DNA of 64,000 nt, from the NCBI GenBank assembly GCA_914767715.1, contig OU612071.1, positions 21,573,681 through 21,637,680 on the forward strand, read 5' to 3'. The stretch's first letter is position 1. Each line of letters starts with the position of its first letter. Shown here in pieces: positions 1 to 12,781 of the stretch. The translations under genes were made by a program, and so were the position numbers. Source of the DNA: Membranipora membranacea. Lineage: Eukaryota; Bryozoa; Gymnolaemata; Cheilostomatida; Membraniporidae. Under the pieces are notes generated by a model. It had not been told where the DNA came from. It worked only from the letters and a program-made list of their open reading frames with translations, and searched no databases.

Positions 1-3000
1 CGCTGCGAAGGGCTGGGGCCCTCCTTGCGCGTTCAGCTTCCCCCGCATCGAATCTGGGCCACGCTGCGAAGGGCTGGGGCCCTCCTTGCGCGTTCAGCTT
101 CCCCCGCATCGAATCTGGGCCACGCTGCGAAGGGCTGGGGCCCTCCTTGCGCGTTCAGCTTCCCCCGCATCGAATCTGGGCCACGCTGCGAAGGGCTGGG
201 GCCCTCCTTGCGCGTTCAGCTTCCCCCGCATCGAATCTGGGCCACGCTGCGAAGGGCTGGGGCCCTCCTTGCGCGTTCAGCTTCCCCCGCATCGAATCTG
301 GGCCACGCTGCGAAGGGCTGGGGCCCTCCTTGCGCGTTCAGCTTCCCCCGCATCGAATCTGGGCCACGCTGCGAAGGGCTGGGGCCCTCCTTGCGCGTTC
401 AGCTTCCCCCGCATCGAATCTGGGCCACGCTGCGAAGGGCTGGGGCCCTCCTTGCGCGTTCAGCTTCCCCCGCATCGAATCTGGGCCACGCTGCGAAGGG
501 CTGGGGCCCTCCTTGCGCGTTCAGCTTCCCCCGCATCGAATCTGGGCCACGCTGCGAAGGGCTGGGGCCCTCCTTGCGCGTTCAGCTTCCCCCGCATCGA
601 ATCTGGGCCACGCTGCGAAGGGCTGGGGCCCTCCTTGCGCGTTCAGCTTCCCCCGCATCGAATCTGGGCCACGCTGCGAAGGGCTGGGGCCCTCCTTGCG
701 CGTTCAGCTTCCCCCGCATCGAATCTGGGCCACGCTGCGAAGGGCTGGGGCCCTCCTTGCGCGTTCAGCTTCCCCCGCATCGAATCTGGGCCACGCTGCG
801 AAGGGCTGGGGCCCTCCTTGCGCGTTCAGCTTCCCCCGCATCGAATCTGGGCCACGCTGCGAAGGGCTGGGGCCCTCCTTGCGCGTTCAGCTTCCCCCGC
901 ATCGAATCTGGGCCACGCTGCGAAGGGCTGGGGCCCTCCTTGCGCGTTCAGCTTCCCCCGCATCGAATCTGGGCCACGCTGCGAAGGGCTGGGGCCCTCC
1001 TTGCGCGTTCAGCTTCCCCCGCATCGAATCTGGGCCACGCTGCGAAGGGCTGGGGCCCTCCTTGCGCGTTCAGCTTCCCCCGCATCGAATCTGGGCCACG
1101 CTGCGAAGGGCTGGGGCCCTCCTTGCGCGTTCAGCTTCCCCCGCATCGAATCTGGGCCACGCTGCGAAGGGCTGGGGCCCTCCTTGCGCGTTCAGCTTCC
1201 CCCGCATCGAATCTGGGCCACGCTGCGAAGGGCTGGGGCCCTCCTTGCGCGTTCAGCTTCCCCCGCATCGAATCTGGGCCACGCTGCGAAGGGCTGGGGC
1301 CCTCCTTGCGCGTTCAGCTTCCCCCGCATCGAATCTGGGCCACGCTGCGAAGGGCTGGGGCCCTCCTTGCGCGTTCAGCTTCCCCCGCATCGAATCTGGG
1401 CCACGCTGCGAAGGGCTGGGGCCCTCCTTGCGCGTTCAGCTTCCCCCGCATCGAATCTGGGCCACGCTGCGAAGGGCTGGGGCCCTCCTTGCGCGTTCAG
1501 CTTCCCCCGCATCGAATCTGGGCCACGCTGCGAAGGGCTGGGGCCCTCCTTGCGCGTTCAGTATTCGCATCGAATCTGGGCCACGCTGCGAAGGGCTGGG
1601 GCCCTCCTTGCGCGTTCAGCTTCCCCCGCATCGAATCTGGGCCACGCTGCGAAGGGCTGGGGCCCTCCTTGCGCGTTCAGCTTCCCCCGCATCGAATCTG
1701 GGCCACGCTGCGAAGGGCTGGGGCCCTCCTTGCGCGTTTCAGCTTCCCCCGCATCGAATCTGGGCCACGCTGCGAAGGGCTGGGGCCCTCCTTGCGCGTT
1801 CAGCTTCCCCCGCATCGAATCTGGGCCACGCTGCGAAGGGCTGGGGCCCTCCTTGCGCGTTCAGCTTCCCCCCGCATCGAATCTGGGCCACGCTGCGAAG
1901 GGCTGGGGCCCTCCTTGCGCGTTCAGCTTCCCCCGCATCGAATCTGGGCCACGCTGCGAAGGGCTGGGGCCCTCCTTGCGCGTTCAGCTTCCCCCGCATC
2001 GAATCTGGGCCACGCTGCGAAGGGCTGGGGCCCTCCTTGCGCGTTCAGCTTCCCCCGCATCGAATCTGGGCCACGCTGCGAAGGGCTGGGGCCCTCCTTG
2101 CGCGTTCAGCTTCCCCCGCATCGAATCTGGGCCACGCTGCGAAGGGCTGGGGCCCTCCTTGCGCGTTCAGCTTCCCCCGCATCGAATCTGGGCCACGCTG
2201 CGAAGGGCTGGGGCCCTCCTTGCGCGTTCAGCTTCCCCCGCATCGAATCTGGGCCACGCTGCGAAGGGCTGGGGCCCTCCTTGCGCGTTCAGCTTCCCCC
2301 GCATCGAATCTGGGCCACGCTGCGAAGGGCTGGGGCCCTCCTTGCGCGTTCAGCTTCCCCCGCATCGAATCTGGGCCACGCTGCGAAGGGCTGGGGCCCT
2401 CCTTGCGCGTTCAGCTTCCCCCGCATCGAATCTGGGCCACGCTGCGAAGGGCTGGGGCCCTCCTTGCGCGTTCAGCTTCCCCCGCATCGAATCTGGGCCA
2501 CGCTGCGAAGGGCTGGGGCCCTCCTTGCGCGTTCAGCTTCCCCCGCATCGAATCTGGGCCACGCTGCGAAGGGCTGGGGCCCTCCTTGCGCGTTCAGCTT
2601 CCCCCGCATCGAATCTGGGCCACGCTGCGAAGGGCTGGGGCCCTCCTTGCGCGTTCAGCTTCCCCCGCATCGAATCTGGGCCACGCTGCGAAGGGCTGGG
2701 GCCCTCCTTGCGCGTTCAGCTTCCCCCGCATCGAATCTGGGCCACGCTGCGAAGGGCTGGGGCCCTCCTTGCGCGTTCAGCTTCCCCCGCATCGAATCTG
2801 GGCCACGCTGCGAAGGGCTGGGGCCCTCCTTGCGCGTTCAGCTTCCCCCGCATCGAATCTGGGCCACGCTGCGAAGGGCTGGGGCCCTCCTTGCGCGTTC
2901 AGCTTCCCCCGCATCGAATCTGGGCCACGCTGCGAAGGGCTGGGGCCCTCCTTGCGCGTTCAGCTTCCCCCGCATCGAATCTGGGCCACGCTGCGAAGGG

Positions 3001-6000
3001 CTGGGGCCCTCCTTGCGCGTTCAGCTTCCCCCGCATCGAATCTGGGCCACGCTGCGAAGGGCTGGGGCCCTCCTTGCGCGTTCAGCTTCCCCCGCATCGA
3101 ATCTGGGCCACGCTGCGAAGGGCTGGGGCCCTCCTTGCGCGTTCAGCTTCCCCCGCATCGAATCTGGGCCACGCTGCGAAGGGCTGGGGCCCTCCTTGCG
3201 CGTTCAGCTTCCCCCGCATCGAATCTGGGCCACGCTGCGAAGGGCTGGGGCCCTCCTTGCGCGTTCAGCTTCCCCCGCATCGAATCTGGGCCACGCTGCG
3301 AAGGGCTGGGGCCCTCCTTGCGCGTTCAGCTTCCCCCGCATCGAATCTGGGCCACGCTGCGAAGGGCTGGGGCCCTCCTTGCGCGTTCAGCTTCCCCCGC
3401 ATCGAATCTGGGCCACGCTGCGAAGGGCTGGGGCCCTCCTTGCGCGTTCAGCTTCCCCCGCATCGAATCTGGGCCACGCTGCGAAGGGCTGGGGCCCTCC
3501 TTGCGCGTTCAGCTTCCCCCGCATCGAATCTGGGCCACGCTGCGAAGGGCTGGGGCCCTCCTTGCGCGTTCAGCTTCCCCCGCATCGAATCTGGGCCACG
3601 CTGCGAAGGGCTGGGGCCCTCCTTGCGCGTTCAGCTTCCCCCGCATCGAATCTGGGCCACGCTGCGAAGGGCTGGGGCCCTCCTTGCGCGTTCAGCTTCC
3701 CCCGCATCGAATCTGGGCCACGCTGCGAAGGGCTGGGGCCCTCCTTGCGCGTTCAGCTTCCCCCGCATCGAATCTGGGCCACGCTGCGAAGGGCTGGGGC
3801 CCTCCTTGCGCGTTCAGCTTCCCCCGCATCGAATCTGGGCCACGCTGCGAAGGGCTGGGGCCCTCCTTGCGCGTTCAGCTTCCCCCGCATCGAATCTGGG
3901 CCACGCTGCGAAGGGCTGGGGCCCTCCTTGCGCGTTCAGCTTCCCCCGCATCGAATCTGGGCCACGCTGCGAAGGGCTGGGGCCCTCCTTGCGCGTTCAG
4001 CTTCCCCCGCATCGAATCTGGGCCACGCTGCGAAGGGCTGGGGCCCTCCTTGCGCGTTCAGCTTCCCCCGCATCGAATCTGGGCCACGCTGCGAAGGGCT
4101 GGGGCCCTCCTTGCGCGTTCAGCTTCCCCCGCATCGAATCTGGGCCACGCTGCGAAGGGCTGGGGCCCTCCTTGCGCGTTCAGCTTCCCCCGCATCGAAT
4201 CTGGGCCACGCTGCGAAGGGCTGGGGCCCTCCTTGCGCGTTCAGCTTCCCCCGCATCGAATCTGGGCCACGCTGCGAAGGGCTGGGGCCCTCCTTGCGCG
4301 TTCAGCTTCCCCCGCATCGAATCTGGGCCACGCTGCGAAGGGCTGGGGCCCTCCTTGCGCGTTCAGCTTCCCCCGCATCGAATCTGGGCCACGCTGCGAA
4401 GGGCTGGGGCCCTCCTTGCGCGTTCAGCTTCCCCCGCATCGAATCTGGGCCACGCTGCGAAGGGCTGGGGCCCTCCTTGCGCGTTCAGCTTCCCCCGCAT
4501 CGAATCTGGGCCACGCTGCGAAGGGCTGGGGCCCTCCTTGCGCGTTCAGCTTCCCCCGCATCGAATCTGGGCCACGCTGCGAAGGGCTGGGGCCCTCCTT
4601 GCGCGTTCAGCTTCCCCCGCATCGAATCTGGGCCACGCTGCGAAGGGCTGGGGCCCTCCTTGCGCGTTCAGCTTCCCCCGCATCGAATCTGGGCCACGCT
4701 GCGAAGGGCTGGGGCCCTCCTTGCGCGTTCAGCTTCCCCCGCATCGAATCTGGGCCACGCTGCGAAGGGCGGGGGCCCTCCTTGCGCGTTCAGCTTCCCC
4801 CGCATCGAATCTGGGCCACGCTGCGAAGGGCTGGGGCCCTCCTTGCGCGTTCAGCTTCCCCCGCATCGAATCTGGGCCACGCTGCGAAGGGCTGGGGCCC
4901 TCCTTGCGCGTTCAGCTTCCCCCGCATCGAATCGGGGCCACGCTGCGAAGGGCTGGGGCCCTCCTTGCGCGTTCAGCTTCCCCCGCATCGAATCGGGGCC
5001 ACGCTGCGAAGGGCTGGGGCCCTCCTTGCGCGTTCAGCTTCCCCCGCATCGAATCGGGGCCACGCTGCGAAGGGCTGGGGCCCTCCTTGCGCGTTCAGCT
5101 TCCCCCGCATCGAATCGGGGCCACGCTGCGAAGGGCTGGGGCCCTCCTTGCGCGTTCAGCTTCCCCCGCATCGAATCGGGGCCACGCTGCGAAGGGCTGG
5201 GGCCCTCCTTGCGCGTTCAGCTTCCCCCGCATCGAATCGGGGCCACGCTGCGAAGGGCTGGGGCCCTCCTTGCGCGTTCAGCTTCCCCCGCATCGAATCG
5301 GGGCCACGCTGCGAAGGGCTGGGGCCCTCCTTGCGCGTTCAGCTTCCCCCGCATCGAATCGGGGCCACGCTGCGAAGGGCTGGGGCCCTCCTTGCGCGTT
5401 CAGCTTCCCCCGCATCGAATCGGGGCCACGCTGCGAAGGGCTGGGGCCCTCCTTGCGCGTTCAGCTTCCCCCGCATCGAATCGGGGCCACGCTGCGAAGG
5501 GCTGGGGCCCTCCTTGCGCGTTCAGCTTCCCCCGCATCGAATCGGGGCCACGCTGCGAAGGGCTGGGGCCCTCCTTGCGCGTTCAGCTTCCCCCGCATCG
5601 AATCGGGGCCACGCTGCGAAGGGCTGGGGCCCTCCTTGCGCGTTCAGCTTCCCCCGCATCGAATCGGGGCCACGCTGCGAAGGGCTGGGGCCCTCCTTGC
5701 GCGTTCAGCTTCCCCCGCATCGAATCGGGGCCACGCTGCGAAGGGCTGGGGCCCTCCTTGCGCGTTCAGCTTCCCCCGCATCGAATCGGGGCCACGCTGC
5801 GAAGGGCTGGGGCCCTCCTTGCGCGTTCAGCTTCCCCCGCATCGAATCGGGGCCACGCTGCGAAGGGCTGGGGCCCTCCTTGCGCGTTCAGCTTCCCCCG
5901 CATCGAATCGGGGCCACGCTGCGAAGGGCTGGGGCCCTCCTTGCGCGTTCAGCTTCCCCCGCATCGAATCGGGGCCACGCTGCGAAGGGCTGGGGCCCTC

Positions 6001-6173
6001 CTTGCGCGTTCAGCTTCCCCCGCATCGAATCGGGGCCACGCTGCGAAGGGCTGGGGCCCTCCTTGCGCGTTCAGCTTCCCCCGCATCGAATCGGGGCCAC
6101 GCTGCGAAGGGCTGGGGCCCTCCTTGCGCGTTCAGCTTCCCCCGCATCGAATCGGGGCCACGCTGCGAAGGCT
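1..6173. repeat. 61-bp satellite array, about 101 head-to-tail copies, truncated at left window edge
   Basis: A 61-bp monomer beginning CGCTGCGAAGGGCTGGGGCC repeats without interruption and ends at a partial unit near 6173. The monomer is about 69% G+C with six CpG sites, in sharp contrast to the AT-rich flank. Copies are almost identical. Exceptions are a damaged unit near 1561-1567 (net loss of 3 bases), single-base insertions near 1738 and 1868, a T-to-G change near 4770, and a block of 21 consecutive copies (4934-6154) with TCGGGG in place of TCTGGG. Each unit contains the short inverted repeat AGGGC-TGGG-GCCCT. The plus strand has no stop codon in any frame, which creates three overlapping 2,000-residue open frames. 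These are artefacts of the repeat: 61 is not a multiple of 3, so all three frames read the same 61-residue cycle. No ribosomal or other known satellite was recognised. Confidence 0.97.
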
Positions 6174-6550
6174 GCGAAGAGTACAAAATACTTTCTTGAA
6201 GGCACCTATAACCCTTAGACTCGTCTGCGCTGATATAGGCACAGCCACAATCCACTTACTATAAATGTCTACAAGAATGCAGTACAATTTATTTCCGAAC
6301 ACCATAACGTCAGATGTGATCTCAATCCAAGGCCCCATTGGCAGTGAGGTTTCATGACAAGGCTCATGTTTAACTCTGATGTCTTTGATACAAACATCAT
6401 ATTGAGCCACCAGACCACCTGTTGAGTGAGTGCATGTGCTCTATCAATATAGGCACTACGCAACCTAGCAGGTATGTAAAGTCTGTCAGCAAACATAAGA
6501 CAACCTTTGTGCACAGACAACATATGACGACAAGTATATAAACACCTCAA
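6174..6550 (-). pseudogene. Ty3/Gypsy-type retrotransposon integrase remnant, frameshifted
   Basis: Minus-strand conceptual reading shows two overlapping pieces. The upstream piece (6269-6550) has the integrase zinc-finger region signature GCLMFADRLYIPARLR, then loses its histidines and frame. The downstream piece (to about 6174) has a core-like stretch with a D in WIEITSD and a second in VDIYSKWIVAVPI, as in Gypsy integrase catalytic cores. The third acidic residue is missing because the satellite array begins immediately downstream. No LTRs, protease or reverse transcriptase are seen nearby. It is a dead fragment with at least one frame break, truncated at the satellite junction. Family assignment is from motif spacing only. 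Confidence 0.7.
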
Positions 6551-8707
6551 TTCACCTCTTAACTACTTGTATCTTGGCCAACCATCGACCAGATATTCTT
6601 TGCATTTAAATGTGAATTCATCAGTCACATTGGCTTCAAACAACTATACTTCATGTATATCAGGGACCAAGTCCTCAACCATACTATCAATATAATATTC
6701 AACAGCTGCACTGTTTTTTATAATGGAAAAAATCATTTTTTAAGACTCATCGTCATCTATTGATATACGAGATTCAAAAAACATAAATTTTCAGAGATAT
6801 GCTCTTTTGACTACAGTGATAGTCTGTTTTAATACAGATAACAATAATCTATGACACCCCTTTCTTGATATGTCTGCTTGCCTAAAAATTGTTGTGTTGT
6901 ATGTTGTGCACTTTGGATTGTATATCACTAGAGTTAAAACCAAGGAGTGATAAGTAATCAGCTGTTATAATCCTTGTCAAAACTGACACCAGCTGTTGTC
7001 GTTACTATAGCACTGATTAAGTCCATTGTGTGTGCAGTACGATTATTTGGACCCAACAGAACCCATGACACCGTCAAACATTAAAATGGGACGTTAATAA
7101 CATTTTTAATTTAATGAAAAACACAAAATGTAGGGAGCTGTAAAAATAGTATATTATTCAATAGGAATAACAAAGCATGGAACATCATAACTTCATAATT
7201 GAAGGAAAACTCCAGGTAAGTCAATGCGAGATAATATGATACTTTCATCCATCCCTTCCTGCCTTGTGCGTGATCAGTCGACTTCTTAGCTTATATAGGT
7301 TGAATAGATAAAGTTTAAGAACGGTAACTTAACATGTGTGTACGCATACGACGGTAGAAGGTGTGTCTTAAATATGTTAGATGTAAATTGAGGGTCAATG
7401 GAGTTAGCCTTTTTCCGCAAATACTTTTTAGTGAGCGGGTGGCAATGCAAGCCTCGAGTATTGTGAAAAGTGACAAAAGTGAATTAAAAGTGGTTTAAAA
7501 TACACATACATCCATACACTATCTAAACAATATCTAAACCTGAAACAATGTAATAATGGGGTTGGGGACAAACTCCCTGATCTACAAAGAAGGGGCTCCC
7601 CGCGTATTTTACTGAATTTTGAAGATTAAGTGTTTTAAAATTGGAAAAAAGAATTAGTCAGATTAAATGAAAAATCAATAAAAGATTTTAGACTGAAATT
7701 CAGTCAAACAATTTGGAATTAGCTATTCAGATTAGGTGTTTTGGACGTACAACTCCAAGCAATAACAAACTTAAACTCGTCAGCCTATCAAAACAAAACC
7801 AAAACTCAAGCACATGGGTCATTCTAAGCAGAAATGAGCTTAGATAACACCACGGTCCAGTTGTTTTGAAGAATTAAGTCTGAAGATGGAAGTTTTAAAA
7901 TTGAAGATTGCGCTATTTTCTCTGAAGAAATTGAAGACAGCTTTGTGTGCAGGGAGCCCAAAAGAAGCAATACAATAAAGTGACAAAAAGTGAAAATCTG
8001 AAGAGTTGTCTGCACTCTGCCCTATATATTATTCTTGTGAAAATATTTTGACCAATCAGATAGATCAGAACATATCTGAACTTTAACCTGGCACATAGAT
8101 CAGTCAAGACAGGGAGTACTCCTTGGTCAAGATATGACTCGTTGGTGCAGGTGTGACTGGTGGTTGGAAGAAAGGGCCTAACAATGTATTCCGACCATGT
8201 TGATGACGAATGTCTAGTGCATGTGAGTATTTGCACAACTATATAGAGTGTGGAATTTAAGTAGATGGTATCTATTTTTGTTGTTCAAGCAGGGAGAGTT
8301 CTCCCTGGTTCAAGGAGAAAAGATTTTTTACTCCTTGGTTTGTCTATTTTTTTCATCTTCTATCTATAAATTATTTGCACACAAAGAAGTAGGCCTAATA
8401 CTTATGGGTTATCTGTTGCAAATAAATATTTTAACTGCTTTTTGTTGCTGCTTATAACAAATTGCTACTGGTGGTGTCGGTTCGAGGAAGGGCCTGGTTG
8501 GTAGGAGTGTGAAGAGGGTTTAGTGTTGACTGCTCATTGTCTAGGCACTACAAAGGATTTTTTCAAAATGTTCCAATCATGAAAATAAATACATGGTTGG
8601 AACCACATAGGTGTGAATTTTCCAAATATGTTTTCAAATTTGCTCTGAGAGCAATTTGAGGCAAGCAAATCCAAAATCTAATTTCATTTTAGCAGCCAAA
8701 AATATCA
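6551..8707. other. AT-rich non-coding stretch
   Basis: Only short open frames without splice signals or recognisable protein motifs are seen on either strand. No RNA gene was recognised. Confidence 0.6.
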
Positions 8708-8836
8708 TCTAGAATTTACAATATTTGATCCCAGGCAGAAGCAAAAAATAGTGTGTGTAACGTTGCGCTATGACTGCACAACGTTACACACACTCATTTT
8801 TGCTACTGCCTGAGATCAAATATTGTAAATTCTAGA
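8708..8836. repeat. Long hairpin: 58-nt inverted repeat with 13-nt loop
   Basis: The left arm (8708-8765) starts TCTAGAATTTACAATATTTG and the right arm (8779-8836) is its reverse complement with about five mismatches. The loop is 8766-8778. Both ends carry the palindrome TCTAGA. The shape fits a very small foldback or MITE-like element, or a precursor-like RNA hairpin. No target-site duplication is evident. Confidence 0.85.
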
Positions 8837-11800
8837 GTCTAGTTGATACCTGAAGTATCCATGTTCCATCTTCCCTGGCCGCATATATTCAAACATGTGT
8901 AACCCATTCCATCAAACATTATGCCAAAATTTATGTATTAAAATGCGATATTTTGTTAAGCGGTGAAGCAAACTCCATGCTTATTTGATATGTTTTTTTA
9001 AAGCTATACAGTAATATATATATATATGCTCATGTTTATAGTTTGATTTGATATAGATGATTCTCAGAAAGATCTAGACACTGGTCGGGGTCAAGAAAGA
9101 ACGACTAACAGCTACCTTGAACCTCACTAATACAATGCTCCTCACTACTCGTTGATAATGATAACAGCCAACTAACAGATACTCTCAGCTTACTAAATCT
9201 CTTGAGCATTGCACTACATTTTTTGACACCTCTTTTTAAGCCTTAGGACTATGTTTAGGACTGTAGGCACTCTCTGAAGTTCTAGATTTTCAACACTGTT
9301 TCGAACTCAATCCCTAAGTTGGCATTAGCTTTTTTAACATGCCGGGATTTACATGTCCGCCAATTATATATGTAATAAACATTGCAAAACTAGATATTTA
9401 TACATTTCTCTCACATTGATTATGAGACGAAACCATACCAATAGAACTACAACAGCGACCCTTGCGCCTTGGCCTACAACTGACTCAACTTGTTTATCAC
9501 AAGAAAAAGAACTCCCTTTTTACCCTGATTAGAGCGTCATGAGCAAAAATTGTTGACACCCATGCTTTACTAACTTAAAACATGTTCATTACATGCAAAA
9601 GCTCAACTATGTTATGGATTATGATCTGCTAGAGAAGAAGTGTCAACCAGCCTAAGCAAGCATATCCAGACACTAACAACAGGTGCTTGCAATGCAAGTG
9701 AAAATAGTTGTTCATCAAATTGGTCTGCACTGAATCTAGCTAAGATATCCCAGTAAAATTTTGGTGATCACTCCCTGATATCACTAGTGAAATAGGTTTA
9801 TGTACAGCTTAATTGGTACTTCAATCACACACAGTTGACACCACCATCTGTAGTAGTAACTGTGCAAAATCAATCTGAGGTGGGCCAACTACTATGCAAG
9901 TTGATGTTCAATCTTATATGAAATTAGAGAGGACATCACTTGAGTACATATAAATGATGAAATAGTGTGCAAACTTTGTCCATCATGCTCTCATTTTGTA
10001 CCAACACAGACAGTTATGGCCTTACCATACTCAGTGATGAATGGTATGAGGATACATGTGTCATTTACACTAAAAATCCATCAGCAACAAAACAACAAAA
10101 ATCATCGCTTTACTGTTGTGATATTTAGCAGAGTTTAGTATGACCTACTGTGATTGGTCTAATTTTGAAAGTTAGACCAATCACAGAGGCCATATTAATA
10201 CAGTGGCCATATTTTTTCCTCTTGAGTATTCTAACTTGCAACTGAAACATGAGATTTTAAAACAGAGAGTACAAGCACTTCTTCAGAGCTAAACCAAACA
10301 AAGTACACACCATCAGAATCAGAAACCTTCAATCTTATCAGATAATTGTATGTTTGGAGTGAAAATGGAGTTTTTTTGTGAAAATTCAGGCAGCAGTTTG
10401 ACACTAAATTTCAGTCTTGCCTACTTTAGTTTTCTAGGGTTTTCCATGGTTTTCTAACAATTGCGCTGGGTGCGCATGCTTCAGATCTATATCCTGAAAA
10501 AATTTCAAGGCTGTAGGAGGAATAGAAACTGAGATATCTGGGTTTAAAAAACTTGTGTTTTCGAAAATCTGCGCAGTTTTTAGGCCCTGTCGAGAGTATA
10601 AGAATTTGATGACACTTTTCTAAAACGGAAGTTGGTGCATTTGTAGTGCCTACATTGTCGCAGTGTTTCCAAAATTATATCGGTGTCGGAAATGATGTTT
10701 GTTCGTTTGCTCCAGTACCTCAAAACCCAGCTGCATGTCATTGACCCATTGTTGGCTTGGATTGTGTAGAGAACGTGTTCATGTTTGAAGCCTAAATAAC
10801 TCAGGTACGCTGCCTGTGTAACAAATTAGACCATATAGATGTGTGACTGGTTTTGATGTTTCTGTGTGAATGTTGTTTGATCCTGGTTTAATTTGGCAGC
10901 AATGTACAAGAGATAATCAGACTACAGGCAGACTTAAACCGCTCTGTCGCTTTAGACATACATGACAAGATGGCTGGGCTCTATATCTGGTTGTGCATCA
11001 CCTTGCACGCTGGGTTGGACTGGGGGACCCTGAAAGTCTCCTGCCGGCGTCACACTGCCGCACCCAACTCGCTGAAGCTCTTAAAATTTTGTTTTTGTTG
11101 TTAATTATTATGTGATAAGTGTAATTTTCCCCATTCTAGCTAGTGTTTCACAGAGTGTGACTTTGTAATACAGTTAAAAATGAATGCAATTGGTTTAAAT
11201 AGGTTGAAAACTAGACCTCATGACAAGCTGTGTTATGAGGTATTGAAGTAGCCCCTTTCAATAATTGCTCCTTATATCGCAAAGCCTGGGTGTAAGGTCA
11301 CATCAGGGTTTTTGAGCAATATTCGTTATTTTTATGTATATGGAACTGTCAAATATCCTTCGGCTTTTTGCTTTGAGTTAATCTCTATTTAATCTCTAAT
11401 TACTCAGGAGCTATTGTGGATTTCAACTGGTTTCCAAAGTTTCTAATGCTAGGCATATATGCAAAATGTATGTCTATGACATCACACCAATGAACTAAAC
11501 CTAGTTCATTGATCAAACCCCCTGCGCAAGGTCCTCGAGGGAGCGTCACCAAGGCCTTACTTGGATAAGTTACAACTTCAGTCCTGATTGACCAATTGAG
11601 CTTTTCTTGGACTCATTTTGAAGCTTACAAGCCGGAGCAGTTCCTCTGATTATTTAAATGTTTATTTCATGCATGCTCTTATATAAGATTTGTAATCACA
11701 GTTAACAAGAAAATCACAGTATTTTGATTGCTTCCGAGCCCTGTCTAGGTTTTCATCAGTAGGATACTGCTAGGTTTTGCCTATGTGATATCTCCCAAAC

Positions 11801-12668
11801 CGTTTCTCTGCATGGATATCCAAGTGGATGGTTTGAGTTTTCTATCTCATCTCAGAAATTTTTGCATTTTTGAATATATGATATGGGAGGGTGTTGTTGT
11901 TACTTATAGCGTGAGAACCAGGGGCTTTGGCGTAGAGTTCGAAGGTTATAAGGTGGTGGTCTGAGTAGCCAGATTGGTCAGGACTAGATCTAGCGTATTG
12001 CCATGTCTGTCAGTTGATCCTCAGACATTTGTTCTAAGTCAGAGGAATCTACAAGGTTAAGCAAAGATTTGTGTAATGCAGGATCTTGGAGAATGGTTAC
12101 TCCAGTCAATATCTGGAAGATTGAAGTTGCCGACAATTAGATTGTTACAAGAAGGCTGATATAAAATTAGCAGAAAGAAGAGTGGGAAAACTGAGCTGAT
12201 TTCCCTCCAAATGAACAGAGCCTGAAGCTAGTAAAATTATAAAGGTATGGTGTGGCTTTGGCTTTGGGGTATAGGCCTACATTAGATAGGGTAGAATAGG
12301 CTCAGATATAACTGAATACTTCAATCATACTATAGATATTTTGAAGCTGCACAAATCTCCAGCATGTTTTTTATGTTGACATCAACAACATGAGTCTTTT
12401 GTTTTCAACTTACTTGTCAGTGGTTGGTTTTCTATGAAAAAGAGTAGAGCTTGTTGGGATTTCGATGAATATTGGCCTAACATCTCATGAATTGGCTTTT
12501 GTCATCGTCAGAATGTTACATAATCTTGTCTTTCATTCATTACACCAAAGATTATTAATACTTTGATTACACTATAGCAAATATTATTGACTACTGTTTA
12601 GATGTGAATAGTGTTGTTCAAATAGCGTAACAATTAAACTGTGAATGTCTGTTTTCTCCTACACACAG
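8837..12668. other. Non-coding stretch with AT microsatellite and a short hairpin
   Basis: No open frame with coding character and no splice-bounded exon was found. A short (TA)n tract lies near 9014-9028, and a 15-bp perfect hairpin at 10148-10186 is listed separately. Confidence 0.55.
10148..10186. repeat. Perfect 15-bp hairpin
   Basis: Arms 10148-10162 (CTGTGATTGGTCTAA) and 10172-10186 are exact reverse complements around a 9-nt loop. The stem contains ATTGG/CCAAT. The flanks look non-coding. The function is unknown. Confidence 0.8.
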
Positions 12669-12781
12669 AGAAGAACATGACAGGAGAGCCAGGCATAGGT
12701 GGATTTTTTCATCCAGCAGTCATTGATGGTTGTGTGTTTAACAGGATGTGTACGAAGAAATACATCGCTGTAGGACAGCAG
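12669..12781 (+). CDS. Putative internal exon of an unidentified gene (exon a)
   Basis: This open segment is bounded by a pyrimidine-rich acceptor ending CACACAG and a donor GTAGGA. It reads 37 full codons, including GEPGIGGFFHPAVIDGCVFN and ending KKYIAVGQQ, entering with two bases and leaving in phase 0. Composition and splice signals look genuine, but I do not recognise the protein family. The possible next exon at 17273 starts in phase 0 and would join in frame. The 4.5-kb intron between them is plausible for an animal gene. The ORF extending upstream to an ATG at 12641 is probably just intron read-through. Confidence 0.5.

Noticed and set aside
1-6173. CRISPR-like array
   Set aside because: Units are contiguous and identical, with no unique spacers, and the context is eukaryotic.
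25-6264. Three overlapping 2,000-codon open frames on the plus strand
   Set aside because: They are produced by the stop-free 61-bp satellite. All three frames give the same periodic peptide, and no splice, start or composition evidence supports translation.
8465-8490. tRNA B-box-like GGTTCGAGG (possible SINE)
   Set aside because: No A-box at the right distance and no tail or repeated copies. A chance match is likely.
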